From positions 1 to 52,598 of the forward strand of contig PUNM01000061.1 of the NCBI GenBank assembly GCA_003552625.1: a stretch of 52,598 nucleotides of DNA. The letters run 5' to 3'. Below, in pieces: positions 20,196 through 29,142 of this stretch (positions are counted from its first letter, which is position 1; each line of letters opens with the position of its first letter). A program made the position numbers and the translations under genes. Under the pieces are notes generated by a model. It searched no databases and was not told the origin of the DNA. It saw only the letters and a program-made list of their open reading frames with translations. Source of the DNA: Ectothiorhodospiraceae bacterium (GTDB lineage Bacteria; Pseudomonadota; Gammaproteobacteria; Nitrococcales; Halorhodospiraceae).

Positions 20196-21467
20196 ATGTT
20201 CCTGGAGCGCAACCCGCGCTTTGTCAGCCGCCTGACGCGGGAGACACTAGCGCTGATCATGGCCGGCGGGCGCGGCGGGCGGCTGTCGAGCCTGACCGAT
20301 TGGCGCACGAAACCGGCGATCCCCTTCGGCGGTAAGTTCCGGCTCATCGACTTCCCGCTGTCCAATTGCATCAACTCGGGGATCCGCCGCGTCGGCATCC
20401 TGACCCAGTACAAGGCTCACTCGCTGATCCAGCACGTCCAGCGCGGCTGGGGGTTCCTGCGCGGCGAATTCGGTGAATTCGTGGAGCTGATCCCCGCCCA
20501 GCAGCGCATGGACAAGCCGCTGTGGTACTCCGGGACCGCGGATGCGGTCTACCAGAACATCGACATCATCCAGGCGCACGATCCGGAGTACGTGCTCATC
20601 CTCGCTGGTGATCACGTCTACAAGATGGACTATGGCGCCATGATCGCGCGTCACGTGGAAGCGGATGCCGATGTCACCGTCGGCTGCGTGCAGGTGGAAC
20701 GCGAGCAGGCCCGCGCTTTCGGGGTGATGAGCGTGGAGAAGGACGGTCGTGTTACCGCGCTGACCGAGAAGCCCGCCGATCCGCAGCCGATGCCCGGCAA
20801 GCCCGATGTGGCCCTGGTATCAATGGGTATCTACGTCTTCAATCGGGACTATCTCTTTCAGGTTCTGCGCGAAGATGCGGAGAACTTCGCCAGCTCCCGG
20901 GACTTCGGCCGCGATGTGCTGCCGGTGGCCATCGATCGCCACCACGTTCAGGCCTTCCCCTTCAGCGATCCGGTGACCGGCGAGCAGGCGTACTGGCGCG
21001 ACGTCGGCACGGTGGATGCGTTCTATCGAGCCAATCAGGAGCTGATCCAGGAAGAACCGGAACTCGACCTTTACGACGACGAGTGGCCGATCTGGACCTA
21101 TCAGGCGCAGCTTCCGCCGGCGAAGTTTATCCACGATCAGGACGGGCGCCGTGGGATGGCCATCGATTCGATGGTCTCCGGCGGCAATATCATCGCCGGC
21201 GCATCGGTGCGGCGCTCGGTGCTCTTCTCGCGGGTGAAGGTGCAGCCCGGAGCACAAGTCACTGAGTCCGTGATTCTGCCCCGTGTTACGGTCTCCGAGG
21301 GGTGCCGGGTCCACGGCGCCGTAATCGACGAAGGCTGCCGCATCCCTCCGGGCATGGTGATCGGTGAGGACCTGGAACTCGATCGCCAGCGCTTCCACGT
21401 CAGCGCGGGCGGCGTCGTGCTGGTCACTGCGGAGATGCTGGGCCAGGCCGTCGCTCACGTTCGCTAG
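20196..21467 (+). CDS. glgC: Glucose-1-phosphate adenylyltransferase
   Basis: Makes ADP-glucose from ATP and glucose-1-phosphate, the committed step of glycogen synthesis. It has 423 residues. The nucleotidyltransferase signature reads MAGGRGGRL at 22-30, with TKPAIPFGGKFRLIDFPLSN just after. Further matches are WYSGTADAVYQNID, AGDHVYKMDY, EKP, and YWRDVGTVDAFYRAN. A left-handed beta-helix C-domain ends with SVLFSRVKV and ESVILPRV. The ATG at 20196 has GGAGG five bases upstream. No other glg gene is adjacent; it is separated by 30 bp from the antiporter gene. Confidence 0.95.
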   Translation: MFLERNPRFVSRLTRETLALIMAGGRGGRLSSLTDWRTKPAIPFGGKFRLIDFPLSNCINSGIRRVGILTQYKAHSLIQHVQRGWGFLRGEFGEFVELIPAQQRMDKPLWYSGTADAVYQNIDIIQAHDPEYVLILAGDHVYKMDYGAMIARHVEADADVTVGCVQVEREQARAFGVMSVEKDGRVTALTEKPADPQPMPGKPDVALVSMGIYVFNRDYLFQVLREDAENFASSRDFGRDVLPVAIDRHHVQAFPFSDPVTGEQAYWRDVGTVDAFYRANQELIQEEPELDLYDDEWPIWTYQAQLPPAKFIHDQDGRRGMAIDSMVSGGNIIAGASVRRSVLFSRVKVQPGAQVTESVILPRVTVSEGCRVHGAVIDEGCRIPPGMVIGEDLELDRQRFHVSAGGVVLVTAEMLGQAVAHVR

Positions 21468-21497
21468 ACCGTCTCACACAGCCAGGAACGCTCTTGC

Positions 21498-23168
21498 ATG
21501 GCCGATATTCCCGTCGAAGGACTGTTCAATCAGTTTGCCATCCTGTTGTTGGTCGCCGCGGTTATCGGGTTCATTGGAACCCGGCTCAAGCAGCCGCTGA
21601 TTGTCTCGTTCATCGCGGTCGGCATTCTGGTCGGCCCGTCAGCGCTCGGCTGGGTCGACGGTCACGAGCCGATGATGGAGCTCCTCGCCGAGATCGGTAT
21701 CGCCCTTCTGCTCTTTATCGTCGGCCTCAAGCTGGACCTGCACTTGATACGGACCATGGGCCCGATCGCGCTGGCGACGGGCCTGGGACAGGTGATCTTC
21801 ACATCCGGCGTCGGATTCCTGATTGCCCTGGGCCTGGGCATGGAGCCGATCACCGCCCTTTACGTCGCGGTGGCGCTGACCTTCTCGAGCACCATCATTA
21901 TTGTCAAGCTCCTGTCCGATAAGAAGGAGATTGACGCCCTGCACGGGCGGATCGCCATCGGTTTCCTGATTGTTCAGGACATCTGCGTCGTCCTTGCCAT
22001 GATCCTGATCACCTCCCTGGCCGCTGGGGAGGGGGATGCCAACGTCTGGGTCGAGGTGGGGCAGGTTTTCCTGACGGGGATGCTGATGCTCGTCGTCGTG
22101 GCGCTCCTGATGCGCTACGTCCTACCCCGCTTGCTGGATCAGCTGGCTCGCAACCCGGAGCTGCTGGTGCTCTTTTCGATCGCTCTGGCGGTGGCTATGG
22201 CCACCGGCGGCGACCTGCTCGGTTTCAGTAAAGAGGTCGGTGCCTTCCTGGCAGGTATCGCGATCGCTTCGACGCCCTATCGGGAGGCTGTGGCGTCCCG
22301 GTTGACCGCCCTGCGTGACTTCCTGCTGCTCTTCTTCTTCATCTCCCTGGGCGCGCAGCTGGACATGGCGACCATTGGCGACCAGGTGGGCCCGGCGCTG
22401 ATCTTCTCCGCCTTCGTGCTGATCGGCAATCCGATCATCGTGCTGATCATCATGGGGTATATGGGGTATCGCAAGCGGACCGGCTTTCTCGCCGGTTTGA
22501 CGGTGGCGCAGATCTCGGAGTTCTCGCTGATCCTTGCGGCCCTCGGGCTGTCGGTGGGGCATATCGATCAGGAAACCATGGGGCTTATCACCCTGGTGGG
22601 GCTGATCACCATCGGTGCGTCTACCTACATGATCCTGTATTCCAAGCCGCTGTATGAGCGCCTGGCACCGATGCTGTCGATCTTTGAGCGGCACACACCG
22701 CATGCCGAGATCGCCCTCGACAGCCAACCCGACCAACATTACGAAGCGGATGTGGTGCTCTTCGGTCTTGGCCGGTACGGGCACCAGCTGGCCAAGAATT
22801 TCAAGGCCCGCGGCTGGAAAGTGCTCGGTGTGGACTTCGATCCACAGGCGGTGGGGCAATGGCGGGAACAAGGGGAGATGGCCCATTACGGGGACGCCTC
22901 TGACCCCGAATTTCCTCAGACGCTGCCCCTCGGGCGGGCCCGTTGGGTGATCAGTACCGTCCCCGACCGGGACATCGGTGCGACCCTGGTCACGGCGCTC
23001 CGTGGTGCCGGCTATACCGGCAAGGTGGCGGTGACCTCGCATAATCGTATGGATGTCGATTATCTCTTGCAGTATCGGCCCGACAAGATCCTGTTGCCGT
23101 TTGTCGATGCCGCCGAAATGGCCGTGGCCGGAATTACCGGCGGGGCCGGTGGAGGGAGGAATCGTTGA
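21498..23168 (+). CDS. CPA2-family monovalent cation:proton antiporter with RCK domain
   Basis: A 556-residue antiporter related to KefB/YbaL. About twelve helices fill residues 10-395 (LLFIVGLKLDLHLIRTMGPIA, LTFSSTIIIVKLLSDKKEIDALHGRIAIGFLIVQD in part). A soluble TrkA-N/RCK nucleotide-binding domain follows (VVLFGLGRYGHQLAKNF near 418). It should exchange K+ or Na+ for H+ at the inner membrane. The stop overlaps the USP gene start by one base (TGATG), showing coupling. Confidence 0.93.
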   Translation: MADIPVEGLFNQFAILLLVAAVIGFIGTRLKQPLIVSFIAVGILVGPSALGWVDGHEPMMELLAEIGIALLLFIVGLKLDLHLIRTMGPIALATGLGQVIFTSGVGFLIALGLGMEPITALYVAVALTFSSTIIIVKLLSDKKEIDALHGRIAIGFLIVQDICVVLAMILITSLAAGEGDANVWVEVGQVFLTGMLMLVVVALLMRYVLPRLLDQLARNPELLVLFSIALAVAMATGGDLLGFSKEVGAFLAGIAIASTPYREAVASRLTALRDFLLLFFFISLGAQLDMATIGDQVGPALIFSAFVLIGNPIIVLIIMGYMGYRKRTGFLAGLTVAQISEFSLILAALGLSVGHIDQETMGLITLVGLITIGASTYMILYSKPLYERLAPMLSIFERHTPHAEIALDSQPDQHYEADVVLFGLGRYGHQLAKNFKARGWKVLGVDFDPQAVGQWREQGEMAHYGDASDPEFPQTLPLGRARWVISTVPDRDIGATLVTALRGAGYTGKVAVTSHNRMDVDYLLQYRPDKILLPFVDAAEMAVAGITGGAGGGRNR

Positions 23169-24034
23169 TGGGCCTTCAGAAGCTGCTCTTTGCCAGCGAT
23201 CTCTCCGAGCGGGCTGCCCGCGCCGGTGAGCGCGCGGCTCAATTAGCTCGCGACAGTGGCGCAACCCTGCAGGCGATGCACGTGGTCGATGTGGGGGAGG
23301 AAGCGCTGGATCAGCGCGATGCGCAGGATCAGGAGGCGCGGACGTCTTTGCGGGACGCGGCGCGGGAGGCGTTGCAGCAGTCGACCCCGGATTGCACGGC
23401 GGATACCCGGGTCGTCGAGGGCGACACGATCGGCGAGTTGGTGCGGGCCGCGGATCGTGGCGATATCGACCTGTTGCTCGTCGGGGCCCATGGACGACGG
23501 TTTTGGGGCGACTGGCTCTTGGGTACCACGGCCGAGCAGCTCGTGAGGCAGTCGCGGACCCCCACTTTGGTGGTGCGCGCCGCGAGCACCCAGCCCTACC
23601 GCAAGATCCTGGTTGCGACCGACTTTTCCGCCTGTGCCGAGCAGGCGTTGCGCCTGGCTGTAGCTTGGTTTCCGCAGGCGCGATTCGAGTTGGTCCACGT
23701 CCTCGATACCACGGCGATCGATCAGATGCGGGAGGCCGGGGTCGATCCACGGTGGCTGGAAAGGCGCTATGAGCAGATGCGCGCACATGCCGAAGATGCA
23801 CTATCGAAACAGGCGGCAGCGTGCGGGCTGGATCCGGAGCGGACTCAACAGACGATCCAGGCCGGTTACCCGGTGGAGAGTCTGCTTCAAGTCACCGCAG
23901 CGGAAAAACCGGATCTGGTGGTTGTGGGCAATCATGGTCGGGGTCGCTGGGGCGACATGCTCCTCGGCAGTGTGGCGAACCGTCTGCTGCATCAGCTTGG
24001 AACGGATCTGCTATTGGTTCGTCACGAAGGGTGA
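23168..24034 (+). CDS. Tandem universal stress protein
   Basis: Two UspA domains in 288 residues. Each ends with an ATP-binding G-2x-G-9x-G-S/T motif: GAHGRRFWGDWLLGTT in the first and GNHGRGRWGDMLLGSV in the second. Domain starts are QKLLFASDLSERA and YRKILVATDFSACA. It lies between an antiporter and a cation ATPase and overlaps the former by one base. Regulation of ion transport is therefore plausible but not shown. The ATG at 23168 is preferred to the TTG just before it because of the TGATG overlap. Confidence 0.92.
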   Translation: MGLQKLLFASDLSERAARAGERAAQLARDSGATLQAMHVVDVGEEALDQRDAQDQEARTSLRDAAREALQQSTPDCTADTRVVEGDTIGELVRAADRGDIDLLLVGAHGRRFWGDWLLGTTAEQLVRQSRTPTLVVRAASTQPYRKILVATDFSACAEQALRLAVAWFPQARFELVHVLDTTAIDQMREAGVDPRWLERRYEQMRAHAEDALSKQAAACGLDPERTQQTIQAGYPVESLLQVTAAEKPDLVVVGNHGRGRWGDMLLGSVANRLLHQLGTDLLLVRHEG

Positions 24035-24076
24035 AACGATCGTTTAATCAACTGGCTGTAGGAGTGCCGAGGAGCT

Positions 24077-26845
24077 ATGCAGGGAGACGGTGACTCTGGA
24101 CGGGGCAGCGGTGCCCCCGCAGAGGAAGAAACGGAGCGCTCGACATCCGCGGAACATGCCGAAGCCCCCGAGCAGGTCCTTGAACGCTGGGAGAGCTCGC
24201 GACGCGGCCTGAGCGAGGACGAGGCAGCGGCGCGGCTGCAGGCTTACGGACCGAACCGGCTGCAGCCGCCCGAGCGTGCCGGGCCGGTGGTGCGCTTCCT
24301 GCGGCACTTCCATAACATCCTGATCTACATACTGATTGCGGCGGCTGCGGGCACTGCGGTTTTAGGCCACTGGGTCGATACCGGTGTCATCCTCGCCGTG
24401 GTCCTGATCAACACCTTGATCGGCTTTCTCCAAGAGGGGAAGGCGGAACGCGCCCTGGATGCCATTCGACAGATGCTCTCGCCGCAGGCGGTGGTGATCC
24501 GCAACGGCGAACGCCATGAGGTCGCTGCTGAGGAGATCGTCCCCGGGGATGTCGTCATCGTTCAGGCCGGGGACAAGATCCCGGCCGATCTGCGGCTTTT
24601 CGAGGCGAAGAACCTGCGCATCGACGAGGCGGTCCTCACCGGGGAGTCGGTGCCGGCCGAGAAGGCGACGGACGCGGTGGCGGAGGACGCCGCGTTGGGC
24701 GATCGGCGGGGGATGGCGTACTCGGGGACACTCGCCACCTTCGGGCGCGGTCTGGGCGTGGTGGTTGCCACCGGCGGCCAGACCGAGGTGGGGCGCATCT
24801 CGGCGATGCTCGGTGAGGTGGACAGCCTGCAGACACCGCTGATCCGGCAGACCGAGCAGTTCGGCCGCTGGCTTGCGGTCATCATTCTGGTCATCGCTGC
24901 CTTTACCTTCGCCTTCGGCTACTGGGTACGCGACTACCCGCTCGATGAGATGTTCCTCGCTGCCGCCAGCCTGGCGGTATCGACGATTCCGGAGGGGTTG
25001 CCGGCGATTCTGACCATTGCGCTGGCCATCGGTGTCCAGAAGATGGCCCGGCGCAACGCGATCATTCGGCGACTGCCGGCTGTCGAGACCCTGGGGTCGG
25101 TCTCGACGGTGTGCTCCGACAAGACGGGGACGCTGACCCGCAATGAGATGACGGTATCGACCCTGGTCAGCCGCGGCCAGCGCGTTCGTGTGGAAGGCGT
25201 TGGCTACGCCCCCCACGGCGGCTTCTGCCGGCAGGGCGAGGAGATCTCTCCGGATGAGGATCCGGCACTCGCCGACGCCCTGCGGGCCGGCGTGCTTTGT
25301 AACGATGCGCGCCACTTCGAGCGCCACGGCGAGTGGCTCCTGCAGGGCGATCCAACCGAGGGCGCGTTGCTGGTGGTCGGCCGCAAGGCGGGGCTCGATC
25401 CGCGGACGGAGGCCGAGCGCTGGCCGCGGCTCGATGCCATTCCTTTTGATTCGGATCATAAGTACATGGCCACCCTCAATAGCGATCACAGCGGGTGGCA
25501 CGGTATTTACCTCAAGGGGAGTCCCGAGCGGGTACTCGAGTTGTGCGACCGGGAGCAGGTCGGGGATGCGTCCCAGCCGCTCGATGCCGCCTGGTGGGAA
25601 GCGGCGATGGACCAGATCGCCGGTCAGGGCGAACGCCTGCTGGCGCTGGCCGTGCGCAGCGAGCCGCAGGCGCCGCGGGAGTTGACCTACGCCGACGTGG
25701 AGCGGGGTGGTTTTACCCTGCTGGCGGTGGTGGGGATCATCGACCCGCCGCGTGACGAGGCGATTGCCGCTGTTCGTCAGGCTCACCAGGCGGGTATCCG
25801 GGTCAAGATGATCACCGGTGATCATGTGGCGACGGCACGGGCCATCGGGGTGAAGCTCGGGATCGGGGATGGCAGCGCCGTGGCGGGGCACCAGATCGAT
25901 GCCGTGGATGACGAGGAGCTGCGGCGCCTGGCGCGCAGCTCCGATGTCTTTGCACGGACCACGCCCGAGCACAAGCTGCGACTGGTCCGGGCCTTACAGG
26001 CCGATGGTAGCATCGTGGCGATGACCGGTGACGGGGTGAACGATGCCCCCGCGCTCAAGCGGGCGGATGTCGGTGTGGCTATGGGTAACAAGGGCACCGA
26101 GGCGGCCAAAGAGGCCTCCGAAATGGTCCTCGCCGACGACAATTTCGCCTCCATCACCCATGCAGTAGAGGAAGGCCGCACGGTCTACGACAATATCCGC
26201 AAGGCCATCCTGCACATGCTGCCGACAAACGCCGGGCAGTCGCTGACGATCATGATGGCGATCCTGATGGGGCTGGCCCTGCCGCTGACGCCGGTGCAGG
26301 TGCTCTGGGTGAACATGGTTACCTCGGTAACCCTCGCCATGGCCCTGGCCTTCGAGCCGAGTGAGCCGGGTGTCATGCAGCGCCCGCCGCGGGATCCGAG
26401 CGCTCCCCTGCTGTCCGGATTCATGCTCTGGCGAATCCCGTTTGTCGCGGTGCTGCTCTGGCTGGGTACCTTCGGCCACTTCGTCTGGATGGAAGAGGTG
26501 GTCGGCGCCAGCGACGAGCTGGCGCGGACGGTGGCGATCAATACACTGGTCGCCGGGCAGATGTTCTACCTGCTCAATCTGCGCCTGATCTACGACCCGA
26601 TCTGGCGGGGCTGGGCGCTTTTCCGCTCGCGGGCGATGTGGATTGCCATTGGCATTCTGGTGGTTCTTCAGCTCGCCTTTACCTACGCGCCCGTGATGCA
26701 TGCGCTCTTCGGTACGACGCCGATCGCGCCGGCCGATTGGGGGCGGATCCTGCTCTTCGGGGCGGCGGTGTTCGTGATCGTGGAACTGGAGAAAGCCGTG
26801 GTCCGGAATCTTCCGGCACGCCGGATGGTGCCTCAGAACGCGTAA
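24077..26845 (+). CDS. P-type cation-transporting ATPase (P2 type)
   Basis: Inner-membrane ion pump of 922 residues. Motifs in order: N-terminal cation ATPase domain (GLSEDEAAARLQAYGPNRL), TGES at 188-191, the phosphorylated Asp348 in DKTGTLT, a KGSPE nucleotide-site motif, and TGDGVNDAPALKRADVG in the hinge. Ten helices fit the P2 layout. The helix-4 motif STIPEGLPAIL and the KGSPE variant point to a Ca2+- or Na+-type pump rather than a heavy-metal pump. The ion is uncertain. GAGGAG stands two bases before the ATG. It closes the antiporter-USP run. Confidence 0.92.
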   Translation: MQGDGDSGRGSGAPAEEETERSTSAEHAEAPEQVLERWESSRRGLSEDEAAARLQAYGPNRLQPPERAGPVVRFLRHFHNILIYILIAAAAGTAVLGHWVDTGVILAVVLINTLIGFLQEGKAERALDAIRQMLSPQAVVIRNGERHEVAAEEIVPGDVVIVQAGDKIPADLRLFEAKNLRIDEAVLTGESVPAEKATDAVAEDAALGDRRGMAYSGTLATFGRGLGVVVATGGQTEVGRISAMLGEVDSLQTPLIRQTEQFGRWLAVIILVIAAFTFAFGYWVRDYPLDEMFLAAASLAVSTIPEGLPAILTIALAIGVQKMARRNAIIRRLPAVETLGSVSTVCSDKTGTLTRNEMTVSTLVSRGQRVRVEGVGYAPHGGFCRQGEEISPDEDPALADALRAGVLCNDARHFERHGEWLLQGDPTEGALLVVGRKAGLDPRTEAERWPRLDAIPFDSDHKYMATLNSDHSGWHGIYLKGSPERVLELCDREQVGDASQPLDAAWWEAAMDQIAGQGERLLALAVRSEPQAPRELTYADVERGGFTLLAVVGIIDPPRDEAIAAVRQAHQAGIRVKMITGDHVATARAIGVKLGIGDGSAVAGHQIDAVDDEELRRLARSSDVFARTTPEHKLRLVRALQADGSIVAMTGDGVNDAPALKRADVGVAMGNKGTEAAKEASEMVLADDNFASITHAVEEGRTVYDNIRKAILHMLPTNAGQSLTIMMAILMGLALPLTPVQVLWVNMVTSVTLAMALAFEPSEPGVMQRPPRDPSAPLLSGFMLWRIPFVAVLLWLGTFGHFVWMEEVVGASDELARTVAINTLVAGQMFYLLNLRLIYDPIWRGWALFRSRAMWIAIGILVVLQLAFTYAPVMHALFGTTPIAPADWGRILLFGAAVFVIVELEKAVVRNLPARRMVPQNA

Positions 26846-26871
26846 GGGGCGGCCGCCCCTCGGGGGCGGCC
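26845..26871. terminator. GC-rich stem-loop between convergent genes
   Basis: GGCCGCCCC and GGGGCGGCC form 9-base arms around TCG; the left part is also in a 16-base palindrome (AGGGGCGGCCGCCCCT). It fills the gap between the ATPase and aminotransferase stops and can serve both strands. No U tract. Confidence 0.5.
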
Positions 26872-26880
26872 GGCTGTGTC

Positions 26881-27984
26881 TCAGGAGGCGAGAGCCTGCC
26901 GGACGGCTGCGGCGACTTGCTCGGCCCGCTCCTCGCCCATGTAGGGCCACATGGGCAGGCTCAGGACCTCGCAGCAGGCGTGTTCGGCCACGGGGCAGTG
27001 CGCGTTGAGGTGGGCATAGACCGGTTGATGGTGGACCGGCACGGAGTAGTAGACCATGCACCCGATCCCCGCTGCCTGCAGGGATTCCTTGACGCGATCC
27101 CGGTGTCCCCCGCTGATGCGCACCGTGTACTGGTGGTAGATGTGATCACCGTGGGGGGCGACCTGCGGTGTCCTCAGGCCAGGCAGGTCGGTGAGCTGGC
27201 GGTCGTAGAGAGCGGCGATCTCCTGGCGCTGACGGTTCCAGGCGTCCACGTGCGGGAGCTTCACCTGAAGCAGGGCTGCCTGCATGGCGTCGAGCCGGGA
27301 GTTGTAGCCGATCTGCGTGTGGTAATCCCGACGGACCTGCCCGTGCAAGCGGAGCAGACGGCATTGCTCGGCCAGGGCGTCGTCGTTGGTGGTGATCATA
27401 CCGCCGTCGCCGAAACCGCCCAGGTTCTTGGTCGGGTAGAAGGAGTGCGCTCCCAGGTCACCGATCGTACCCAGGCGTTGACCTCCCTGGCGGGCGCCGA
27501 AGGCCTGCGCGACGTCCTCGACAACCTTCAGGCCCCGACGCTCGGCGAGTGCGTTGACCTCCGCCATGTCCGGGCCCTGCCCGAAGATGTGCACCGGTAG
27601 CAGCGCCTTGGTGCGCGAGGTGCAGGCGCTCTCCAGGGTCTGCGCCGTGACGTTGAACGTATGCGGATCGATGTCGGCGAAGACAGGCGTTGCGCCGGCC
27701 AGGCTGATGACCTCGGCGGAGGCGAAGAAGGTAAAGGGCGAGGTCACGACCTCATCCCCCGGCTCGACCCCTGCTGCGGCGAGGGCGATGAGCAGTGCGT
27801 CGGTACCGCTGTTGACGCCGATGGCGTGTCGACAGCCGAGGTGCTCGGCCACCGAAGCCTCAAAGCGCTCGACCGTGGGGCCGAGTACGTAAGCGCCGGA
27901 GGCCAGCAGGTCGGTGGCCGCTTGTTCCAATTCGCCGCGAAGGGCTTCGTACTGAGGCTTCGGGTTGTAGATGGGGATCTGCAC
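26881..27984 (-). CDS. DegT/DnrJ/EryC1/StrS-family PLP aminotransferase
   Basis: A 367-residue sugar-aminotransferase-type enzyme. The PLP lysine lies in SFYPTKNLGGFGDGG, and family stretches include IGVNSGTDALLIAL, GDEVVTSPFTFFAS and EDVAQAFGA. The family transfers an amino group to nucleotide-linked keto-sugars for glycans or surface polymers. The GTG start at 27984 has AGGAG ten bases upstream. It follows the Gfo/Idh/MocA gene by 12 bp. A dehydrogenase plus aminotransferase pair is typical of 3-amino-sugar synthesis such as WbpB/WbpE, but no acyltransferase is nearby. Confidence 0.9.
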   Translation of the reverse strand: MQIPIYNPKPQYEALRGELEQAATDLLASGAYVLGPTVERFEASVAEHLGCRHAIGVNSGTDALLIALAAAGVEPGDEVVTSPFTFFASAEVISLAGATPVFADIDPHTFNVTAQTLESACTSRTKALLPVHIFGQGPDMAEVNALAERRGLKVVEDVAQAFGARQGGQRLGTIGDLGAHSFYPTKNLGGFGDGGMITTNDDALAEQCRLLRLHGQVRRDYHTQIGYNSRLDAMQAALLQVKLPHVDAWNRQRQEIAALYDRQLTDLPGLRTPQVAPHGDHIYHQYTVRISGGHRDRVKESLQAAGIGCMVYYSVPVHHQPVYAHLNAHCPVAEHACCEVLSLPMWPYMGEERAEQVAAAVRQALAS

Positions 27985-27996
27985 GCTTCGCTGCTC

Positions 27997-28986
27997 CTAT
28001 GCGTCTTGTGCGCGGCGTAGCTGGTTTGTGGCTTGCTCCAGGAGGTCGACGATCCCGGCGCCGAAGCGCCCATCGGACTCGCAGGCGCTCCCGTGCTGGA
28101 TGCAGTCGAGGAAGTGCTCGAGCTCCAGGCGAAGCGGCTGGCCGTGGCCGCGATAGACCGTTTCGGCCCCGTCGTCGACGTTCTCGAGACTGGTGTTGAT
28201 GCCCTTGCGGTGGTGCTGGATCGTCTGGCCGATTTCGTCGTAGGCGACCATGCCCTCGGAGCCGATGATCGTCAGCGAGCGCCGTTTCTCCGGCCACAGC
28301 CAGGAGCAGTGCAGGTGGCTTTGGAGGCCGGAAGGGTAGTCGAGGTGGAGATAGACATCGTCCTCGATCCCGGCCTGGAGGACCGACTGGCCCTGCACGC
28401 GCATGGCGCTCGGTGTTGCCCCGTTGAGGAGGAAACGCTGTACCGCGACATCGTGGGTGCCGAGGCACCAGAGCGCGTTCTCGTAGTCGCGGGCGCGGCC
28501 CAGGCCCAGGCGCTCCTGATGAATACTGCGCAGGGTCCCGATGTGCCCGGCGGCGAGGAAGGTGCGCAGCCAGTGGATCGCCGGCTGGAAGAGCAAGAGA
28601 TGGCCCACCATCAGTAGCCGCCCCTTTGCCTCCGCTTGCCGGACGAGCGCCCAGGCCTGTTGCGCGTCGGAGGTCAGCGGCTTTTCGACGAAGACGTCCT
28701 TATCCGCGTTGAGTGCGGCCTGGGCGACGGTGTAATGCGTGGCCACCGGTGTGGCGATGGCCACGGCCCGCACCTGGGGATCGTTGTAAACCTCTTGAGG
28801 GTCGGCCGTGATGGGGATCTCCGGGCACAGGGAGTGCACCAGCTCGCGCTGTGCCGCGTCCGGCTCGGCGATGCTATGGAGGGCGCCCAGCTCATGGAGG
28901 TTGCGGACCAGATTGCGCCCCCAGCCGCCCGCGCCGATCACAGCGCAGCGCGGAGGAGTTGCCTCGTCGGCTTCAGTGGCGGCCAT
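27997..28986 (-). CDS. Gfo/Idh/MocA-family oxidoreductase
   Basis: A 329-residue NAD(P)-dependent dehydrogenase. The Rossmann motif is CAVIGAGGWGRNLVRNL, and the family EKPL motif appears as VFVEKPLTSD. GLQSHLHCSWLWPEKRR lies in the C-terminal sheet domain. By pairing with the DegT enzyme 12 bp downstream it probably oxidises a nucleotide sugar, giving the keto group that is then aminated. AGAGGAA precedes the ATG by about eleven bases. Confidence 0.88.
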   Translation of the reverse strand: MAATEADEATPPRCAVIGAGGWGRNLVRNLHELGALHSIAEPDAAQRELVHSLCPEIPITADPQEVYNDPQVRAVAIATPVATHYTVAQAALNADKDVFVEKPLTSDAQQAWALVRQAEAKGRLLMVGHLLLFQPAIHWLRTFLAAGHIGTLRSIHQERLGLGRARDYENALWCLGTHDVAVQRFLLNGATPSAMRVQGQSVLQAGIEDDVYLHLDYPSGLQSHLHCSWLWPEKRRSLTIIGSEGMVAYDEIGQTIQHHRKGINTSLENVDDGAETVYRGHGQPLRLELEHFLDCIQHGSACESDGRFGAGIVDLLEQATNQLRRAQDA

Positions 28987-29013
28987 TTGCTGCAGGTTCC
29001 TCTCGCCGTTCCA

Positions 29014-29031
29014 CCGCGCCCCGGGGCGCGG
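29014..29031 (-). terminator. 18-base GC palindrome after the isocitrate dehydrogenase gene
   Basis: CCGCGCCCCGGGGCGCGG is a perfect palindrome in the 156-bp gap between the dehydrogenase stop (29143) and the Gfo/Idh/MocA start (28986). It may end the upstream transcript. An AT-rich patch (29035-29055) beside it could be the promoter for the oxidoreductase. No U tract is seen. Confidence 0.35.
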
Positions 29032-29142
29032 CGAAATTGGATTAATCTACCAAAATCGTCGCATCCGGTGTATCGGCGGATGGGGCGTTAACTGGAGTGG
29101 CGCGGCTGTGCGAGCCCGGAAAGAGGGGCCGTTGCTGCCCGC

